Of a DNA stretch of 64,000 nucleotides, positions 36,958-44,681 are shown piece after piece (position 1 is the first letter of the stretch; every line of letters begins with the position of its first letter). The notes beneath the pieces were generated by a model. That model saw only the letters and a list, made by a program, of their open reading frames with translations. It searched no databases and had not been told where the DNA came from. The DNA comes from Nitratidesulfovibrio sp. SRB-5 (lineage in GTDB: Bacteria > Desulfobacterota > Desulfovibrionia > Desulfovibrionales > Desulfovibrionaceae). The translations under genes and the position numbers were made by a program. The stretch spans positions 372,001-436,000 of the forward strand of contig NZ_JAIOTY010000001.1 of NCBI RefSeq assembly GCF_019931275.1. The letters are read 5' to 3'.

Positions 36958-38313
36958 TCAGGCCCTGAAGTCTTCTGGGGTGGCCACCCACCGTTCGCAC
37001 GCCCCGCCCCGGATGCCCCGCAACAGCACGGTGCCGGGCGGACAGCCGGAATCGGCAGGGCCGAACACCGGGTTCCACGCCGTGGTGAAGCCATCGCGCC
37101 ACGGGCGGCCATCCAGCAGCACCGTTTCACGGCCCGCTTCACGCACCCGCACCGCCACGTGCCGACCGCAAGGGCTGAACACGGGCCGCCAGGCCATGTC
37201 CCACTTGCCGGGCCAGGGCACTCCGTCCACCACCACCTGCCAGGCGGCGTTGTCGTTGCTGGCCAGGGCCGCGGCGCGGGTGCCGTCGGGCGACAGGACA
37301 AGGTCGGTGATCACCGGCGCGGTGAACGGCCAGGGCGCAGCATCGCGGGCCACGGTGAAGCTGCCGTACCGGGGGGCCACGATGGCCCACAGGTGCCGCC
37401 CGTCGGGGCTCCAGGCGGGCGACCAGCACTGGAAGAAGCGCGCCTCCCACAGCAGGGTGCCGTCCAGGGCCATGCCCCATCGGCCATCCTTGCGCACCGG
37501 GGCGGCCACCGCGCCGGTGGCCGGGTCGAAGCACGGCTCCCACACGCAGGGGAAGGTGGCGGGCCACAACGTGCCGTTGACGGCCACGGAGTATTCGGCA
37601 TGGGTAAGGCGCACCTGCGCGGCCACCCGGTCGTTGCGGTTGTCGAACACCGGGGTCCACACGTTCATGAAGTTGTGGCCCCATGCCTCACCATCCACGG
37701 CCACGCTGTACACGCCCCGCACGAAGGTCTCTATGTCGGCCTGGCCCAGCGGCACGGTCTGCACCACGGCGGCGGTGCGGCGACCATCGGGGCTGATGGC
37801 GAAATTGTTGGCGTTTTCGTACAGCGTTTCCCAGGGCTCGCCGTCCATGATCATGCCGTAGCGCATGTCCTGCTGCACGGCGGCAATCACCCTTCCGGCG
37901 GGGCCGTGCAGCAGCGACCAGATGAACCCGTAGGTTTCCGGCCACGGTTCGCCGTCCACGGCCACGGTCCATTCCCCGTCCTGCTGGACGATGGCGACCA
38001 GCCGCCCGTCGGGCAGGAAGCGCGGCGACCACACCTTGTCGAATCCCGCGTCCCAGACTCCGTCGTCCACCCGCATGGTGAAACTGTCGTCCTCTTGCCG
38101 GACCACGGCGGCCACGTGCATGCCGTCGTGCGACATGAGCGGTTCTTCCTGCCATTGGTGGCCGGGCAGCGGCGCGAGGGACGGCGCGATGACCCGCCTG
38201 CCCGGCTCCCACTGGCCGGGGCCGGGCTGCGGAAGCCCCGTTGCGGCGTGCGCGGCGGGCGGCGCTTCCGGCTGGCCGTGGGCCGCTTGCGGGGTTGCGG
38301 TGGGTGTGGACAT
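36958..38313 (-). CDS. tmcD: Tmc complex Trp-rich beta-propeller-like protein
   Basis: A 451-residue soluble protein without signal peptide, made of about seven to eight degenerate 45-residue repeats, each with an Asp-Gly-x-Pro-Trp or similar Trp motif and a strand such as YSVAVDGEAW or WTVAVDGEPW, consistent with a WD40-type propeller. The fourth, Trp-rich subunit of the Tmc complex in D. vulgaris has this character. The role may be structural. It is the first gene of the minus-strand Tmc transcript; AGGAGGT lies five bases before the ATG at 38313. An N-terminal Pro/Ala-rich stretch of about 40 residues precedes the repeats. Confidence 0.87.
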   Translation of the reverse strand: MSTPTATPQAAHGQPEAPPAAHAATGLPQPGPGQWEPGRRVIAPSLAPLPGHQWQEEPLMSHDGMHVAAVVRQEDDSFTMRVDDGVWDAGFDKVWSPRFLPDGRLVAIVQQDGEWTVAVDGEPWPETYGFIWSLLHGPAGRVIAAVQQDMRYGMIMDGEPWETLYENANNFAISPDGRRTAAVVQTVPLGQADIETFVRGVYSVAVDGEAWGHNFMNVWTPVFDNRNDRVAAQVRLTHAEYSVAVNGTLWPATFPCVWEPCFDPATGAVAAPVRKDGRWGMALDGTLLWEARFFQCWSPAWSPDGRHLWAIVAPRYGSFTVARDAAPWPFTAPVITDLVLSPDGTRAAALASNDNAAWQVVVDGVPWPGKWDMAWRPVFSPCGRHVAVRVREAGRETVLLDGRPWRDGFTTAWNPVFGPADSGCPPGTVLLRGIRGGACERWVATPEDFRA

Positions 38314-38461
38314 GCGAACCTCCTGTTCTGCGCTCCTCATTGTTGCGATGAGCGCAGGAGAATGATCGTTGCTTCGTATTGCAGCGTCGCTAATGCGAAT
38401 GTGTTTGAAGGATATGTAACACAGGAAAGACTACCGTGGAAGTGGTGTTGCGAAAAATAGT

Positions 38462-38492
38462 AGTATACTTGCGTGGTAGATTTGATTGTCTA
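38462..38492 (-). promoter_or_regulatory. Candidate promoter of the tmc operon
   Basis: On the minus strand TAGACA (38492-38487) and TATACT (38467-38462) are 19 bp apart; the spacing is slightly long but both hexamers are good. A dyad GTAGA-N8-TCTAC (38476-38493) lies in and beside the spacer. The untranslated leader to the tmcD start would be about 140 bases. Confidence 0.45.
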
Positions 38493-38502
38493 CTGCAATG
38501 GT

Positions 38503-38521
38503 ATAGTTGAAATGCAACTAT
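38503..38521. promoter_or_regulatory. Perfect dyad ATAGTTG-N5-CAACTAT
   Basis: A 7-bp inverted repeat with a 5-base spacer lies just upstream of the tmc -35 element (on the minus strand) and about 290 bases upstream of the porin -35. Its size and position suit an activator or repressor of the tmc operon. No matching family consensus is claimed. Confidence 0.5.
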
Positions 38522-38809
38522 GGCGGTAGAGAATATGTGTTGCGCAGTGTGTGTCATGCGGCAACATGGGTGGGGTAATTGCTGTGGCGTGACCGGCGGC
38601 GTGTCGATGTGAACCAAAGTGTTTCACAGGTGTGCCGGAATCGGAAAATCGCCACTGGGGCGGGCGAGGGGAAAGGCCGCCCTTGCGGGCATGTGCGGCA
38701 GGCCTTTTGTGGCGTCAGGCAGTGTGTCTGCCGGGGGGCTGCGCCAGGAGTCGGGTGCGCAGGCGGGAAAGGTGCGCCGACGAGGAAGCTAAATATTGCG
38801 ACTATGAGA

Positions 38810-38838
38810 TTGACTATGAAAATCGTTTTCAGTATCTA
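38810..38838 (+). promoter_or_regulatory. Porin promoter with Fur-box-like palindrome filling the spacer
   Basis: TTGACT (38810-38815) and TATCTA (38833-38838) are exactly 17 bp apart. The spacer (38816-38832) is ATGAAAATCGTTTTCAG, built on the perfect dyad TGAAAA-TCG-TTTTCA. This is close to the Fur consensus described for Desulfovibrio (as I recall, WTGAAAATNATTTTCAW). Iron-dependent repression of the porin is predicted. The leader to the ATG is about 100 bases. Confidence 0.65.
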
Positions 38839-38942
38839 ACGCGGAAACGTCCGCCGTACCCCTGCGCGGCGCGGCGTTGCACGGGGCTGCGCGGCGCCAT
38901 TGCCGTCCGGTCCGTACATATTCCTGCAAGGAAGGAGGAAGC

Positions 38943-40349
38943 ATGAAACGTTTGATCACGCTGCTGTTGGGCGCGGCGCTGCTGTGCGGCGCGGTGTCTC
39001 CGGCAAGCGCCGCCACCATCGAGGCCAAGGGCGAATGGGCCTTCGACTTCTCGTGGACCGATGGCATGAATTACCGTTCCGCCAGCGACGGCGGCGACAG
39101 CGAAGACGATTTCGCGGCCCACCAGCGGCTGCGCACCCAGATCGACATCATCGCCAGCGAATCGCTGCGCGGCGTGGTGTTTCTGGAAATGGGCACCACC
39201 ACATGGGGCCAGGAAGACGGCGCGCTGGGTTCCGACGGCAGGTCGGTGAAGGTGCGCCGGTCGTACATCGACTGGACCGTGCCCAATACCGAACTGAAGG
39301 TCCGCATGGGCCTGCAGGGCATGGATCTGCCCGGTGCCACCTTTGGCGCCAACCCGGTGCTGAGCGATGAAGACGTGGCCGCCCTGGTGCTGAGCCATGC
39401 CATCACCGAAAACGTGGGCCTCACCGCCTTCTGGGCGCGTCCCTATGACAACAATTCCGGCAACTCCGCCGCCGACGGCAACGACTTCGACGAAGTGGAC
39501 CTGTTCGGCCTGACCGCGCCGGTGACCCTGGACGGCGTCAGCGTGACCCCGTACGTCATGTACGCCTCCGTGGGCAAGAACGTGGACGGCACCGACACCG
39601 AATCGTGGGAAACCTTCCAGGATGGCATGCAGAGCCTGGGTGAACGCACCGGCATGACCGGCGATGACACCACCATCCACAATGCGTGGTGGGGCGGCGT
39701 GGCCCTGGAGGTGTCGCTGTTCGATCCCTTTGCCCTGAAGATGGACTTCACCTACGGCAGCAAGGACGCCGACGAAGACTACGCCACCCGCGAAGGCTGG
39801 CTGGTTTCGGGCATGGTCGAGTACAAGACGGAATCCGCCACCCCCGGCGTGTTCGCCTGGTACGGCAGCGGTGAAGACGACGACCTCGACAACGGCTCCG
39901 AGCGCATGCCTTCGGTGTCGCCCAACGCATGGGCGCCCACCAGCTTCGGCTTCCCCGGCTCCGCCTTCAACCAGGACAGCCAGTTCGCCCTCAATGGCGC
40001 GGGCCTGTGGGGCATCGGCGTGCAGGTGGCGGACATCTCGTTCGTCGAAAACCTCTCGCACCTCGTCCGCGTGGCCTACATGCGCGGCACCAACGATTCC
40101 GAACTGGTGAAGGATACCGCCGGGCTGGCTGGCGAACTGGCCCCGGCACAGGGCGGCGTGTTCCTGACCGACAAGGACAGCGCCTGGGAAGTGAACTTCG
40201 ACCACACCTACCGGATCTACGAAAACCTCACCTTCATCCTTGAAATGGGCTACATCCGCCTGGATCTGGACGAAGATGTCTGGGGTGCCGACGGCAAGGA
40301 CCTGAACGCCGCCAAGAAGCTGACCTTCAATCTGGTGTACGAGTTCTAG
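38943..40349 (+). CDS. Outer-membrane porin (Desulfovibrio major porin family)
   Basis: A 468-residue beta-barrel porin. A 23-residue signal peptide (MKRLITLLLGAALLCGAVSP...) is followed by alternating aromatic/hydrophobic strands, and the chain ends in LTFNLVYEF with the C-terminal Phe required for BAM assembly. It matches the homotrimeric major porin of Desulfovibrio species in size and acidic loops. AAGGAGG lies six bases before the ATG. The promoter carries a Fur-like site; a strong terminator lies about 95 bases after the stop. It is monocistronic. The substrate preference cannot be read from sequence. Confidence 0.92.
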   Translation: MKRLITLLLGAALLCGAVSPASAATIEAKGEWAFDFSWTDGMNYRSASDGGDSEDDFAAHQRLRTQIDIIASESLRGVVFLEMGTTTWGQEDGALGSDGRSVKVRRSYIDWTVPNTELKVRMGLQGMDLPGATFGANPVLSDEDVAALVLSHAITENVGLTAFWARPYDNNSGNSAADGNDFDEVDLFGLTAPVTLDGVSVTPYVMYASVGKNVDGTDTESWETFQDGMQSLGERTGMTGDDTTIHNAWWGGVALEVSLFDPFALKMDFTYGSKDADEDYATREGWLVSGMVEYKTESATPGVFAWYGSGEDDDLDNGSERMPSVSPNAWAPTSFGFPGSAFNQDSQFALNGAGLWGIGVQVADISFVENLSHLVRVAYMRGTNDSELVKDTAGLAGELAPAQGGVFLTDKDSAWEVNFDHTYRIYENLTFILEMGYIRLDLDEDVWGADGKDLNAAKKLTFNLVYEF

Positions 40350-40443
40350 CCGTATCGTCCGGCGGTTGCGCGGCGTGACCGACGCAGGGCGCCGACCGCA
40401 GGGACGATGGGCCGCACCGGCAGTGCCGGGCGCGCAAGGTAAT

Positions 40444-40471
40444 GGGGGCATGGCCTTTGGGTCATGCCCCC
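40444..40471 (+). terminator. Porin terminator
   Basis: GGGGGCATG pairs with CATGCCCCC, extended inward by three pairs including one G-T, with a short T-rich loop, and is followed by TTCGCGTTT. Confidence 0.8.
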
Positions 40472-40618
40472 TTCGCGTTTGCCCTCTTCGTGTTCGCCGC
40501 TGCGACGGCAATTGTTCGGCTGGTGGTGTGTCGCATTTTTCAGATGGTGTGACGCTGCATTTGACGGATGCGCGCGGACCGTGAGAAGGGCTGCTATTAT
40601 ATGCCACTGGAGCGGCAT

Positions 40619-40633
40619 CGCAATATAATTGCG
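40619..40633 (+). promoter_or_regulatory. 15-bp palindrome containing TATAAT
   Basis: CGCAAT-ATA-ATTGCG is a perfect dyad whose centre contains TATAAT (40624-40629). A second arm pair ATTATA / TATAAT surrounds ATGCC / GGCAT (40597-40618). No good -35 sits 17 bp upstream. It is a plausible operator-promoter for the Cys-rich protein, about 240 bases before its start. Confidence 0.4.
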
Positions 40634-40869
40634 GTGTACAATGCGGAAAACTGCGTGCTATGCGGAAATGGATGGTCATGGACAGGGTGTGTCGATCGCC
40701 GCGATGTGTGGTTTGCGACATTCTGTCGGCGTGTTGCCCGATGCAGGCTGATGCGTGCCGATGCATTTCGGCATGTGCCTGTGCGCTGCGGGTTGTGCGT
40801 TTTCGGCATGTTTGCCGCATTTGGCGGCGGGGTGTCATGCATTCCGCCCTTCGCAAAAGGTGCACCCCC

Positions 40870-41628
40870 ATGCCCATCGACGGCTGGCTCGAAGCGTTGC
40901 CCGGACAGGATGACCGCACCGTGAACCGCGATGTGACGGATGACGTCGTCCTGTTCGCCGGTCGCGACCACCCGCTGCTTTCCTCCCGCACGGTGCGCCA
41001 CCATGTCTCCCGGCTCAGCGCGCATCTGCTTGGCGGTGAAGCTCCGGGAGCCCCGAACCTCATGGACGACGGGCTGCGCCGCGCGCTCATCGGCTATTCC
41101 CTGTACACCCGCCAGCTGGACATGGTGCAGGACCGCGCCACAAAGCACATCTGCCGCGACGGATGCGAGCGCCCCCCGCTGGGCTGCTGCAACCGCAGCC
41201 ACAACGTGGTGTTCAGCCTGTCGGACATCATGATGCAGTCGCCTACGGGACTTGCCCTGCGCATGGGCGATGCGCTGGCCCGCCTTCAGGCCGCAGAGGG
41301 CTCCCACCACTCCCACGGCGCCCCCACGGGCGAGCGGGGCTGCCCGTACCTGACGGCCACCGGCTGCACGCTGTATCTCTTCAAGTCGCCGCTGTGCGTG
41401 CACTACCTGTGCCCCACGGTGGCCGACGCCCTGAACGCCGCGCACGGCCCCGAGGCCGCGCCTTTTGTGGAGGGCATGCGCCGGGCGGCACGTCGGCAGA
41501 TAGAACGCAGCACGGACTTCATGGAACCCGGCCTGATCGAGGCGGCGGTAAGGATGTTCGCCACGCGCGGCGGGGCGGGAAGTGGTGCGGCGGGCTGGCC
41601 GGACGGCGGGGCAAGCGGCAACGCCTGA
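40870..41628 (+). CDS. Cysteine-rich protein, YkgJ/CxxCxxCC-like metal-cluster family (tentative)
   Basis: A 252-residue soluble protein with a Cys pattern like the YkgJ family of putative zinc/iron-chelating proteins: CRDGCERPPLGCC (about 98-110) and, some 60 residues later, GCPYLTATGCTLYLFKSPLC followed by VHYLC. The latter resembles the family's 'CPFL..GCSIY..RPL.CR' block. The N-terminal 90 residues and C-terminal Gly-rich tail are unassigned. The start is the ATG at 40870 with AAAGGTG upstream; an ATG at 40660 would give 322 residues. It appears monocistronic. Function is unknown; metal or Fe-S cluster binding is inferred. Confidence 0.65.
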   Translation: MPIDGWLEALPGQDDRTVNRDVTDDVVLFAGRDHPLLSSRTVRHHVSRLSAHLLGGEAPGAPNLMDDGLRRALIGYSLYTRQLDMVQDRATKHICRDGCERPPLGCCNRSHNVVFSLSDIMMQSPTGLALRMGDALARLQAAEGSHHSHGAPTGERGCPYLTATGCTLYLFKSPLCVHYLCPTVADALNAAHGPEAAPFVEGMRRAARRQIERSTDFMEPGLIEAAVRMFATRGGAGSGAAGWPDGGASGNA

Positions 41629-41874
41629 GGCAGGCGGACTTCCTGAAGGGGGCGTCATCGGCGGCACTGCCCGGCTCCGTGCCGGGCGCTGTTGCGTGGT
41701 CGTTTTTGGCAGAAAGTGCATGATGCGGGACATTGCCGCCATGGCAGGGGGGCGGTAGACTGTTCCGGTCAGGTGATCGGGTGCCCGTTTCGGCCCTTGC
41801 CCCCTGCTGCCCAGTTACCGATTGCCATTCCCAATCGGGCCGTTCGCCTGCCGTCCCCCCCCCGTGAGGTTCCC

Positions 41875-42876
41875 ATGCCGCAGTCCGCACGCCATATCGT
41901 GTTCGCTCTCTACCCCGGTTTCGTGGGGCTGGACCTTGCCGGTCCACTCGACGTGTTTTCCTGCGCGGCTCGGCTGGCCGAGCGGCAGGGCCGCCCAGCG
42001 CCGTACCGTTGCCATTTCGTGGCGCGTGCGCTGGGGCCGGTGGTTTCGTCGTCGGGGCTTTCCGTGCTGGCTGACACCACGCCCGATGCCTTTGACGCAG
42101 CCGTTGCCGGTCCGGGTTCCCCCGCTCCGCACACCCTGGTGGTGCCCGGCGGCGTGACGCCGGGGCGGGAAGGGGACGACCCGGAACTGCGCGCCATGGT
42201 GGCCGGGCTGGCCGCGCGGGCGCGCCGGGTGGTTTCCGTCTGCACCGGCGCCTTGCTGCTGGCCGCCTGCGGTCTGCTGGATGGTCGGCGGGCCACCACC
42301 CACTGGCAGGCCTGCGCCCGGCTGGCCGCCGCCTATCCGGCGGTGCGGGTGGAGCCGGACGCCATCTTCGTGCGGGACGGCGGCGTGGTGACCAGCGCCG
42401 GGGTGACGGCGGGCATCGACCTGGCCCTGCATCTTGTGGAAGAGGACCTTGGCCCGGCCACGGCCATGGAGGTGGCCCGGCTGCTGGTGGTGTACCGGCG
42501 GCGGGTGGGCAACCAGAGCCAGTTCAGCGCGCCGCTGCGGGCACAGGCGCGGGCCGGGGCGCGATTCGGCCCGCTGCACGTCTGGATGGAGGCGCGCCTG
42601 GGCGAGGACCTTGGCGTGGAGCGTCTGGCCGGGCAGGCCCACATGAGTCCGCGCCACTTCGCGCGGGTGTTTCCGCAAGAGACGGGCATGAGCCCGGCGC
42701 GCTACGTGGAGCAGTTGCGGTTGGACAGGGCGCGCGAGCTGCTGGAATCGGGCGAATCGCACATGCAGACCGTGGCCATTGCCGCCGGATTCGGCAGCGA
42801 GGAGCGGCTGCGCAGGGCCTTTCAGCGGCGCATGGGGGTGACGCCCAGCCAGTATCTGGAGCATTTCAGCGGCTGA
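41875..42876 (+). CDS. GlxA-type AraC family transcriptional regulator
   Basis: A 333-residue regulator with an N-terminal DJ-1/PfpI-like sensor domain (about 8-195: FALYPGFVGLDLAGPLDVF; nucleophile elbow VCTGALLLAACGLLDGRRAT) and a C-terminal AraC DNA-binding domain with two helix-turn-helix motifs (about 230-330: LAGQAHMSPRHFARVFPQET and VAIAAGFGSEERLRRAFQRR). GAGGT lies five bases before the ATG. Its sensor half resembles the single-domain DJ-1 protein encoded 240 bases downstream, so the two may see the same metabolite. GlxA homologues regulate amine/carnitine catabolism in other bacteria, but the target here is unknown. Confidence 0.92.
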   Translation: MPQSARHIVFALYPGFVGLDLAGPLDVFSCAARLAERQGRPAPYRCHFVARALGPVVSSSGLSVLADTTPDAFDAAVAGPGSPAPHTLVVPGGVTPGREGDDPELRAMVAGLAARARRVVSVCTGALLLAACGLLDGRRATTHWQACARLAAAYPAVRVEPDAIFVRDGGVVTSAGVTAGIDLALHLVEEDLGPATAMEVARLLVVYRRRVGNQSQFSAPLRAQARAGARFGPLHVWMEARLGEDLGVERLAGQAHMSPRHFARVFPQETGMSPARYVEQLRLDRARELLESGESHMQTVAIAAGFGSEERLRRAFQRRMGVTPSQYLEHFSG

Positions 42877-43061
42877 CGCGGCGCGCCGGGGCGGAGCGCA
42901 CGTCGATTGCCCGGTGGCGCATGACGCCCCGCGGTTTCGCCATGGCGCGAACTGCGGGGCGTGTGTCGTTGTGGCGGGCTGGCGCGCGGGTGCATGCTGG
43001 GGTGGTCCGCCGGGCAGTCCGGCTGCGCAGGGCGGACGTCGGGCACGGCCCGGCACACCAC

Positions 43062-43106
43062 GAACCGCGTCAACCGCGACAGCCGCGACAACCGCGACAA
43101 CCACAA
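43062..43106 (+). repeat. 9-bp tandem repeat just upstream of a start codon
   Basis: Five units close to CAACCGCGA (43062-43070, 43071-43079, 43080-43088, 43089-43097, 43098-43106) end 12 bases before the DJ-1-family start codon, immediately before its GGGAG ribosome site. Copy-number change here would alter the leader without affecting the reading frame. Confidence 0.9.
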
Positions 43107-43118
43107 CAGGGAGCACCC

Positions 43119-43715
43119 ATGACCACGTACGGCCTGTACATCTACGAACAGGTGGCGGAGCAGGATTTCGTCGGCCCGCAACAGGTGTTTGCCGCATCCC
43201 GGCACATTTCGGGCGGCAACGACACTATCGTGACCATCGCCGCGCGGCCCGGCCCGCTGCGGGGGGCCAGCGGCCTGCGCATGATCCCCGACCACACCTT
43301 TGCCGACGCGCCCCCGCTGGACGTGCTGGTGCTGCCCGGCACCGCCGATGTCACCCGTCACGCCCTGTCCGACCCCGGCCTGATGGAATGGGTGACGGCA
43401 CAGGCCGCCACGGCGCGCTGGGTGACGGCAGTGTGCACCGGCACGCTGATCCTGCACGCGGCGGGCCTGCTGCGCGGGCGCAGGGCCACCACCCACTGGG
43501 CCTATGCAGAGGAACTGGGCCGCGACCCGCAACTGACCCTGCTGCCGGACATGCGCTACGTGCGCGACGGCAACATCGTCACCTCGCAGGGGGTGTCGGC
43601 GGGCATAGACATGGCCCTGTGGCTGGTGGGGCAGATTCATGACCCGGACCACGCCCGCGCCGTGCGCAGGCTGATCCAGTACGACCCGGCCCCGCCGTAC
43701 ACGGCGGAAGTGTAG
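43119..43715 (+). CDS. DJ-1/PfpI family protein (isonitrile hydratase-like)
   Basis: A 198-residue class I glutamine-amidotransferase-fold protein. It has YEQVAEQDFVGPQQVFAASR near the N-terminus, as in isonitrile hydratase (InhA) and GlxA sensor domains, and a nucleophile elbow AVCTGTLILHAAGLLRGRRAT with Cys near residue 109, followed by THWAY. Catalytic Cys is present, so an enzyme is possible; the substrate is unknown. GGGAG precedes the ATG at 43119, and the upstream in-frame stretch is a 9-bp repeat, not coding. It follows a GlxA-type regulator with related sensor domain. Confidence 0.9.
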   Translation: MTTYGLYIYEQVAEQDFVGPQQVFAASRHISGGNDTIVTIAARPGPLRGASGLRMIPDHTFADAPPLDVLVLPGTADVTRHALSDPGLMEWVTAQAATARWVTAVCTGTLILHAAGLLRGRRATTHWAYAEELGRDPQLTLLPDMRYVRDGNIVTSQGVSAGIDMALWLVGQIHDPDHARAVRRLIQYDPAPPYTAEV

Positions 43716-43798
43716 GGGATGCCGAGGCGACCGGTCGCAGTGCGGTCGCCATGGGAAAGGCGGCGCGGACAGCAACGGCTGGCGCGCCGAGGCAACGG

Positions 43799-43829
43799 AA
43801 AAAGGCGTACGCGGTTGCGTACGCCTTTT
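43799..43829. terminator. Terminator of tRNA-Glu (and of the DJ-1 gene)
   Basis: A 13-bp perfect stem AAAAGGCGTACGC / GCGTACGCCTTTT with loop GGTT. On the minus strand it ends in TTTTT, ten bases downstream of the tRNA 3' end; on the plus strand it ends in TTTT after the DJ-1 gene. Confidence 0.9.
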
Positions 43830-43838
43830 GGCTTGCGG

Positions 43839-43915
43839 TGGCGTCCCCAAGGGGATTTGAACCCCTGTCGACGGCGTGAAAGGCCGTTGTCCTGGGCCAG
43901 CTAGACGATGGGGAC
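43839..43915 (-). tRNA. tRNA-Glu (anticodon TTC)
   Basis: Reading the minus strand, the 5' acceptor arm GTCCCCA pairs with TGGGGAC, followed by discriminator G and encoded CCA. The anticodon loop is CTTTCAC, giving TTC, and the T arm contains GGTTCAAATCC. The D arm GTCTAGCTGGCCCAGGAC is typical of tRNA-Glu. Length is 77 with CCA. A terminator follows directly. Confidence 0.97.
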
Positions 43916-44090
43916 ACCCTGTGCGCCTTGCAGCGCGGAAGAGACGGATACTCCGAAGGCGCGGTGCGCGTCAAGCGAAAAAGATGGTGGCGCGGCAAGA
44001 GAATGCGGAGCGGGTGGCGGAAGGGGCACTTCCTGCCGCCGGTGCGGTCCCGTTCCGTTCCGGGTGTCCGCCGTGCCCGGCCTGCCCACC

Positions 44091-44171
44091 CTATCGGCTG
44101 GGTCTGCCCGGCCCGTCCTATCTGTTGGTCCGGCCAGGTCCGTCCTATCTGTTGGGGCGGTCAAGTCCGCC
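44091..44171 (-). repeat. 27-bp tandem repeat across the dciA-like stop codon, each unit ending in TAG
   Basis: Three imperfect 27-bp units on the minus strand (44171-44145, 44144-44118, 44117-44091) each end in an in-frame TAG; the first two share CCAACAGATAG. The first contains the gene's stop codon, so the end of the gene has been copied twice downstream. Confidence 0.8.
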
Positions 44172-44681
44172 CTGCCTGTGGGTTCCGTTCCGCCCGGCGG
44201 CCCCGCCCGGCTTCGCGGCGGCATCCCCGATCTCGCGGAACATGCGCACGTAGCTGGCATAGGCGCGGCCCACGGGCGATTCCGGGTCGAAGGCGCCCAG
44301 CAGCCCGCCCAGATTGTCCGGCCTGGGGGGCACGCGCGGCGGGGGCGCGCTGCGCTCCACGCGCACCTCGTCCAGCGGGGTGCGGCGTTGCAGCAGGTGC
44401 ACCTCCACCCGTTCGAAGTACGGCCCGTCGGACACGTCGTCCATGAAGGCGTTGACCCGCTCCAGGATTTCCGGCGTCAGGAAGGTCAGGTCCTGCATGG
44501 CCATGTTGTCCTCCGCCCCCACCAGCAGGATGCGCTTGCGGTGGCCCAGCGGGTAGGCCAGCACGGCGATGTCCGTGCCCATGACCATGTCCCAGTTCTC
44601 CCACAGGCGCACGAGGCGCATCCGCTCCGGTGCGCCGCGCCGTTCCAGAAAGCCGCGCAGGGCCTCGCCGATGGTCTTCAC
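44145..44681 (-). CDS. DciA/DUF721 family protein
   Basis: A 178-residue protein of the DUF721 group, whose DciA members help load the replicative helicase in bacteria that lack DnaC. The DUF721 core is VRLWENWDMVMGTDIAVLAYP followed by a strand-helix with ILLVGAEDNMAMQDLTFL (about 20-85). The tail from about 115 on is Pro/Arg-rich and probably disordered. The start is GTG at 44681, five bases after GGAGG; no ATG start fits. It faces away from the chemoreceptor. The 3' end lies in a 27-bp repeat. Confidence 0.8.
   Translation of the reverse strand: MKTIGEALRGFLERRGAPERMRLVRLWENWDMVMGTDIAVLAYPLGHRKRILLVGAEDNMAMQDLTFLTPEILERVNAFMDDVSDGPYFERVEVHLLQRRTPLDEVRVERSAPPPRVPPRPDNLGGLLGAFDPESPVGRAYASYVRMFREIGDAAAKPGGAAGRNGTHRQGGLDRPNR

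Larger units (their letters stand above)
38314..38942. other. Divergent 629-base intergenic region between tmcD and the porin gene
   Basis: AT-richer than its surroundings, with no supported coding sequence. It holds the tmc promoter (about 38462-38492), a dyad at 38503-38521 and the porin promoter at 38810-38838, listed separately. Between about 38560 and 38760 I see nothing I can support. Confidence 0.75.
40350..40869 (+). other. Gene-free 520-base gap after the porin
   Basis: Contains the porin terminator (40444-40471) and, from about 40560, an AT-richer stretch with a TATAAT-bearing palindrome upstream of the Cys-rich gene. An in-frame extension of that gene to an ATG at 40660 would add 70 residues with 11 cysteines, but it lacks a ribosome site. 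Confidence 0.6.

Noticed and set aside
36937-36958. tmcC start at 36958 (TGATG overlap with tmcD)
   Set aside because: The ATG at 36937 has GGAGG at seven bases and gives the expected family length; 36958 lacks a good ribosome site.
38567-38583. Sigma-54 -24/-12 promoter (TGGG...TTGCT) upstream of the porin
   Set aside because: Spacing fits only if the -24 element loses its T and C; the TTGACT/TATCTA promoter nearer the gene is far better.
40660-40869. N-terminal extension of the Cys-rich protein with 11 extra cysteines
   Set aside because: No Shine-Dalgarno before ATG 40660, and the cysteines come from a TGC/TGT-rich non-coding stretch; kept only as an alternative.
43839-43915. tRNA-Glu as an integration site for a genomic island
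   Set aside because: No integrase and no second copy of the tRNA 3' end was seen within the window.
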